Shown here: positions 4,935 to 8,752 of the stretch, piece by piece | Layout of the letters: every line of letters starts with the position of its first letter | Position numbering within the stretch: the stretch's first letter is position 1 | Origin: Thermoplasmata archaeon M9B1D | Lineage (GTDB): Archaea; Thermoplasmatota; E2; DHVEG-1 | Direction of reading: 5' to 3' | NCBI GenBank assembly: GCA_002900535.1 | Contig: MUGC01000038.1 | Coordinates: 1-8,752 of the forward strand | DNA: 8,752 nt | Notes under the pieces: generated by a model | Told to the model about the DNA's origin: nothing | The model's input: only the letters and a program-made list of their open reading frames with translations | Database searches by the model: none | Translations under genes and position numbers: made by a program

Positions 4935-5938
4935 ATCTCCCAATATTTCTTTAATTTGTTTTTTAATTTTGCTATAATTTCATCTATGTTACTATTTTCT
5001 GCTGTTGAGTCTTTTATTTTAATTTTTTGATTTATCATTTGTCCTAGTTGTGAAATTAGGCATTTTCCTATCCAATTTAGATTGTATCCTCCTTCAAGTG
5101 TTAATACTATTTTTGGTTGTATTTTTTGGTATTTTTCAATTATTTTTCCATAAAAATTTGCAGTAAGTTTTAATCCACCAAGTGTGTCCATATGATGTGA
5201 ATCATAGCCTGCTGAAAAAAGAATTATATCTGGTTTGAATTGTTTTGCAACTGGTAAAAATATTTCATCTAATATTTTTGATACTGCTTTGTCACCTTTA
5301 CCATAATATAGTGGTGCATTCATCGTGTACCCTTTTCCCTCATCTTTTCCTATTTCATCAATATTTCCTGTTCCAGGGTAATGTGGTGATAAATGTGTTG
5401 ATTGATATAAAACATCATTTCGATTGTAAAAAATTTCTTGTGTACCATTGCCGTGGTGTACGTCAAAATCATAGATTAGTATTTTTTTTCCTTTTTTAGT
5501 AATTTGATTTGCTGCAATGGCAATATTGTTGAATAGACAAAAACCCATGGAATGGTTTATTGTTGCATGATGACCTGGTGGTCTTACCAAAGCAAAAGCG
5601 TTTTCTGCATCTTGATTTAAAACATTGTTACAAGCCTGAAGCATTCCATCAGCAGCTAGTCGTGCGGTTTCATAATCTGATTGGCAAACATATGTGTCCA
5701 AATCAATCCAGCCACCTTCTTCTAGGCTTAGATTTTTAATATTTTCAATCATCCATTCTGAATGAGTTTCATACAAAATTTTTTCAGGTAAAATCTCTGG
5801 TTTTATAAAATCAAGTTTACTTTTGATAGCTGATTTATTAATTTCATTTATCATTGCGTTTAGCCTTTGAGCATTTTCTGGATGACCTGGGTTATTGTGC
5901 TTATTAAATTCCTCTGAATAAACTATCTGAGTTGTCAT
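4931..5938 (-). CDS. Histone deacetylase family protein (zinc-dependent amidohydrolase, AcuC/class II-like)
   Basis: This family removes acyl groups from lysine side chains or from polyamines with an active-site zinc. The 335-residue protein has every expected element. NNPGHPENAQRL (15-26) is the N-terminal signature. PPGHHA (120-125) carries the tandem catalytic histidines 123/124. YDFDVHHGNGTQ (156-167) carries the zinc ligands Asp159 and His161. SAGYDSH (242-248) holds the third ligand Asp246, and LEGGYN (281-286) holds the transition-state Tyr285. All catalytic residues are intact, so it should be active. The GHHA...GFCLFNN spacing fits the class II/bacterial-archaeal HDAC group; acetylpolyamine amidohydrolase is possible. 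A short Lys-rich tail follows the catalytic core. The substrate is unknown: chromatin proteins such as Alba or histones, acetyl-CoA synthetase, or polyamines. It is divergent from polB with a 71-bp gap and convergent with the 99-residue gene. Confidence 0.93.
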   Translation of the reverse strand: MTTQIVYSEEFNKHNNPGHPENAQRLNAMINEINKSAIKSKLDFIKPEILPEKILYETHSEWMIENIKNLSLEEGGWIDLDTYVCQSDYETARLAADGMLQACNNVLNQDAENAFALVRPPGHHATINHSMGFCLFNNIAIAANQITKKGKKILIYDFDVHHGNGTQEIFYNRNDVLYQSTHLSPHYPGTGNIDEIGKDEGKGYTMNAPLYYGKGDKAVSKILDEIFLPVAKQFKPDIILFSAGYDSHHMDTLGGLKLTANFYGKIIEKYQKIQPKIVLTLEGGYNLNWIGKCLISQLGQMINQKIKIKDSTAENSNIDEIIAKLKNKLKKYWEI

Positions 5939-6009
5939 AAAATCAAAGATATAAAATACAACTATGTGATTTAAGGTTAATTCTAATAATTTGGGGGAAT
6001 TTGTTTATA
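5939..6009. promoter_or_regulatory. Divergent intergenic region between the deacetylase and polB
   Basis: The 71 bp must hold promoters for both genes. On the minus strand a TTTTATAT string (5950-5957) lies only about 15 nt before the deacetylase ATG, too close for a standard box A; a weaker TTAAAT-like string near 5970 fits spacing better. On the plus strand, a GGGGGA run at 5993-5998 ends 11 nt before the polB ATG at 6010 and may be a ribosome-binding site. None of these is strong. Confidence 0.35.
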
Positions 6010-8752
6010 ATGAATGAAATGTTAATTGGTATTTCATCAGATTATCTTTACTTCCGAGGTAAATCCCCTAAAGATATTTCAGATTATCACAAACCTTATT
6101 TCCTGGTTTTTTCATCAAATAATATAAATATAGACTCTGCTAGATCGAGTCTTAAAAAAAAATGGGAAAATAATACTTCTGAAACCAATCCTTTATCAAA
6201 AATTGAGAGCATCGGAGAAATTGAAACATATAATAGTTTCTGGGATTTTGAAAAAAAAAGAAAAGTTTTCAAGGTTTACACAAAAAAATCATATTTTGTA
6301 CCTGAAGTAAGCGATCATTTGTTTTTCAATTTTAACCTATACACGGCTGAGCATGACATACCATATCAACAAAGAGCACTAGTAGATCTTGCAGCTGAAG
6401 GAAAAACATGGCTTTTTGATACAAATGGTGCTAAAAATAAACTAAAAGTTTTAGTTTATGATATTGAAACTACAAAGTTTATTGATGAAAAAGAAAACAT
6501 ACCAATTGATATGATAGGTTTTTCAAACTTTGATATAGTTTTTGAATCATATAAAAACCTTGAAACTGAAGAATTCAGCTTTGACATTCTTGATTGTCCA
6601 TCTACTTGGGAAGGCTTTGAAATACAACAGTTAGTTTCACGTAACGTTGATGAAGAAATAGATAATCTTTACAAGTTTTGTAAAATAGTAATGGAGCACG
6701 ATTTTGTCTCAGGTCATAACATAATAGGTTTTGATAATTTTCAGATTTATAACAGGATAAATGGGCTTTTAAAAACATATCAAGATAATATATCAGCTGA
6801 AAAAAAGAAAATATTACAAATATTTGTGAACCAATATAGTAGGCCTGATAAATCATTTTATTTTGGTATACGCTCGGAAGCAGTACAATTTTACCCTGGA
6901 AGTCTTGATACGTATCTTGGTGTACGTAAATTTTACTCTTTTTTAGATGATTTTAGTCTTAAATCTGTTGCACCATTTTTAGGGATAAAGATAAAAAATC
7001 GTATAATTTTAACACCATCGCAGATAGGATTTGATGATAGAACTCTAAAATATAATAAACAAGATGTTCAAGAGCAACTTGGTGTTACATTAAATCTTGC
7101 TCAACAGGTTTTACCCTTGTCATTTACAACATGTATGCCTTTTGATATGTTACTTTCCTCTGGCGCGGTTAACATGTGGGATCATATGTCAATGATTCGT
7201 GCTTCTGTTCAAAAAAAAATTATGCCACCTATCTGCAGAGTTCTTTCGATTTCACAGGATTTGGTAAAAAATTATAAGGGTTGCAAGACAAAAGAGGAAA
7301 TAATAAAAAAGGCGAAAAACAGAAAAGAGCAGTTATCTAAGGATTTTGTTAGAGTAGTAAAGTATGGAGATGAAATGCCTTCTTGGATGATAGATCCTTA
7401 TGTGATATATAATGAGAGTTCAAAGGACTCTGATGATATACTATCTTATCATATGCCTGGTGGTATGACAATAAAACCTGATAAAGAAGCTTTTTCACAT
7501 TTTGTTCCATGGTGGTATGTGGTTGTCGCCGATGTTGGTGCTATGTATCCAACTATTCTAAAGGCTATGAATATTGGTGCGGATACAGTACGACTTGCAA
7601 AAAAAGGTGAAATACCTGATGATTTCATTTGGCTTAAAAAAATTCCTAAAGAGTTTTTAAAAAACAGAGACATAAGTTATAGAGTTGTTTCTTCTGATGA
7701 TGCTTTTGCTGATAAAGGTTTTATGATTGGTGTTAAAATAAACAAGAATCCGGGTGTTGTTAATCATGCTATGACTGGTATTATGAGTATGATTGCGAAA
7801 ACAAAGAGTGAACTTAAAGAAGCGGTGAAAAAAACAGATAAATCTGAATTACAACGTTTAAAAATGATGTATCAAAGTGTTAAGGGTGCTCGAAATGCAG
7901 GTACTCATGGGATTTTAGCTGCACCAGGTGTTTCAGGTAGACAGTTTAATTTATGGGGTGCTGCAGCTATTACTACTAAGGGTCAGGCTATTCTTGCTGA
8001 CACTTTAGATTATCTTAAAAATAAAAATATTCGCGTTGTTTATGGAGATACAGATGGTATTTATCTTGGATGCTCCAAAACAGTTGGTAATCTTCCTTCG
8101 TTTTCAAAATCACTTGGTATATCTGTAAATCCTGATGAAGATCTCTGGATTACCAAGCCAGATGATGCTTTTTCAGCAATTGAAGAGTTAAATATTAAAT
8201 GGCAGAAAAATTTAAATTATCCTGGTTTTGAGCTTGAACCTGAAACACATGATGGGATGATTTTTGTTAAACATAAAAATTATCTGATTTTTGATAGTAA
8301 AAATGGTAAATTTGAGATGGTTACAAAAGGAAATAATTTCAAAGGTTCTGATAAAGCAAACATTGCAAGAAAAGTACTTGAACAGATAATGATAGAGGTC
8401 TTAAGAGAAAATCCTACTTGGAATGATGAGGAAGAAGCAAGAAATGCTGTTAAAAATAGTATTCTTTCAAAAACTAATGAGATGGTTTCAAAACTTGATC
8501 TTAAAAAAGTTGATCTTGATGATTTAACTCTTGTTCAATCTGTTCAACCTGCGAAAAGATACAAACCTAACATGGATGGTTCTATGTCAACTTTTGGTAA
8601 ACGTGCAAAAGCCCTTGAAAAACTTCTTGATCAACCTATTAGAAGCAGAATTAAACTTAAATTTGTAATTACAAAACGTCCTCTTCCAGGTATCACTAAT
8701 CCTTCTAAAAGTGGTGTTAAGCCTATTGATTATATGTATCCTGTTGATTTAC
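6010..8752 (+). CDS. polB: Family B DNA polymerase with divergent motifs A and B, 3' end outside the window
   Basis: One frame stays open for 914 codons and runs off the right edge. The 3'-5' exonuclease is intact: Exo I YDIETT (Asp151, Glu153), Exo II GHNIIGFD (Asn237, Asp242), Exo III YNKQD (Tyr348, Asp352). Next comes a YxGG-like PGGMTIKP (483-490). Motif A is VADVGAMYPTIL (506-517): the metal-binding Asp508 and Tyr513-Pro514 are kept, but the usual DxxSLYPS is DVGAMYPT. Motif B is not the standard KxxxNSxYG; the best fits are KGARNAGTHG (625-634) or KMMYQSVKG (618-626). Motif C is a normal YGDTDG (678-683), and KHKNY (754-758) matches the KxY-type motif of the thumb side. Both catalytic activities are thus likely retained. 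Spacing from Exo I to motif C is longer than in Thermococcus PolB (531 versus about 400 residues), so there are several insertions, none an intein. The start is the ATG at 6010; Met4 at 6019 is an alternative. Whether it is the main replicative PolB, a repair paralogue, or element-derived cannot be decided from this window. Confidence 0.92.
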   Translation, partial: MNEMLIGISSDYLYFRGKSPKDISDYHKPYFLVFSSNNINIDSARSSLKKKWENNTSETNPLSKIESIGEIETYNSFWDFEKKRKVFKVYTKKSYFVPEVSDHLFFNFNLYTAEHDIPYQQRALVDLAAEGKTWLFDTNGAKNKLKVLVYDIETTKFIDEKENIPIDMIGFSNFDIVFESYKNLETEEFSFDILDCPSTWEGFEIQQLVSRNVDEEIDNLYKFCKIVMEHDFVSGHNIIGFDNFQIYNRINGLLKTYQDNISAEKKKILQIFVNQYSRPDKSFYFGIRSEAVQFYPGSLDTYLGVRKFYSFLDDFSLKSVAPFLGIKIKNRIILTPSQIGFDDRTLKYNKQDVQEQLGVTLNLAQQVLPLSFTTCMPFDMLLSSGAVNMWDHMSMIRASVQKKIMPPICRVLSISQDLVKNYKGCKTKEEIIKKAKNRKEQLSKDFVRVVKYGDEMPSWMIDPYVIYNESSKDSDDILSYHMPGGMTIKPDKEAFSHFVPWWYVVVADVGAMYPTILKAMNIGADTVRLAKKGEIPDDFIWLKKIPKEFLKNRDISYRVVSSDDAFADKGFMIGVKINKNPGVVNHAMTGIMSMIAKTKSELKEAVKKTDKSELQRLKMMYQSVKGARNAGTHGILAAPGVSGRQFNLWGAAAITTKGQAILADTLDYLKNKNIRVVYGDTDGIYLGCSKTVGNLPSFSKSLGISVNPDEDLWITKPDDAFSAIEELNIKWQKNLNYPGFELEPETHDGMIFVKHKNYLIFDSKNGKFEMVTKGNNFKGSDKANIARKVLEQIMIEVLRENPTWNDEEEARNAVKNSILSKTNEMVSKLDLKKVDLDDLTLVQSVQPAKRYKPNMDGSMSTFGKRAKALEKLLDQPIRSRIKLKFVITKRPLPGITNPSKSGVKPIDYMYPVDL

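Noticed and set aside
5245..5499. 84-residue plus-strand frame
   Set aside because: Antisense to the catalytic core of the deacetylase and of biased, low-complexity composition.
6602..7673. Minus-strand frames of 84 and 74 residues inside the polymerase gene
   Set aside because: Both are antisense to an uninterrupted polymerase frame with recognised motifs.
7540..8060. Possible intein in the polymerase, suggested by the long distance between motifs A and C
   Set aside because: The distance is only about 174 residues, with no Cys/Ser start, no terminal His-Asn, and no homing-endonuclease motif.
1..8752. Search for a new defence system, CRISPR array, insertion sequence or phage cassette
   Set aside because: No regular direct repeats, transposase, integrase or effector-like gene was seen; the neighbours are mostly housekeeping genes, so the acetyltransferase, deacetylase and polymerase do not form a convincing cassette.

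Overview
The window looks like part of an archaeal chromosome, AT-rich. The archaeal signs are a tRNA-Tyr with an intron after position 37, a C1:G72 tRNA-Tyr, a tRNA-Thr with U73, a Trm5-type tRNA methyltransferase, an archaeal-type phosphopantetheine adenylyltransferase, a family B DNA polymerase, and TATA-box (box A) promoters at leaderless or near-leaderless distance from start codons. The secreted beta-helix/PKD protein with a TPGFE-plus-hydrophobic-tail C-terminus recalls uncultivated Thermoplasmatota, but that lineage is inference.

Layout. 16-104: tRNA-Tyr(GUA) with a 14-nt intron. 165-1034: trm5 (tRNA m1G37 methyltransferase), whose last codons and stop lie inside the following tRNA-Thr(UGU) gene (1020-1093). 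1196-1693, minus strand: GNAT acetyltransferase. 1694-1910: AT-rich gap with a long-range 9-bp inverted repeat. 1911-4025, minus: a 704-residue secreted protein with a NosD-like beta-helix, an Ig/FnIII-like region, two PKD domains and a C-terminal anchor/sorting tail. 4131-4589, plus: coaD, divergent from the secreted protein gene. 4635-4934, plus: an unrecognised 99-residue protein. 4931-5938, minus: a histone-deacetylase-family amidohydrolase, convergent with the small gene and overlapping it by 4 nt. 6010 to the window end, plus: a family B DNA polymerase of at least 914 codons, open at the right edge, with intact exonuclease and DTD motifs but non-standard motifs A and B.

Together this is mostly core information-processing and cofactor metabolism (tRNA, tRNA modification, CoA synthesis, replication or repair), interrupted by one surface protein and two acyl-transfer/deacylation enzymes. 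I see no CRISPR array, transposase, integrase or clear defence cassette. The items most worth following up are the divergent polymerase motifs, the trm5/tRNA-Thr overlap, the sorting tail on the PKD protein and the unknown 99-residue protein. Several apparent upstream TTG or GTG starts are rejected in favour of starts supported by box A and Shine-Dalgarno placement.
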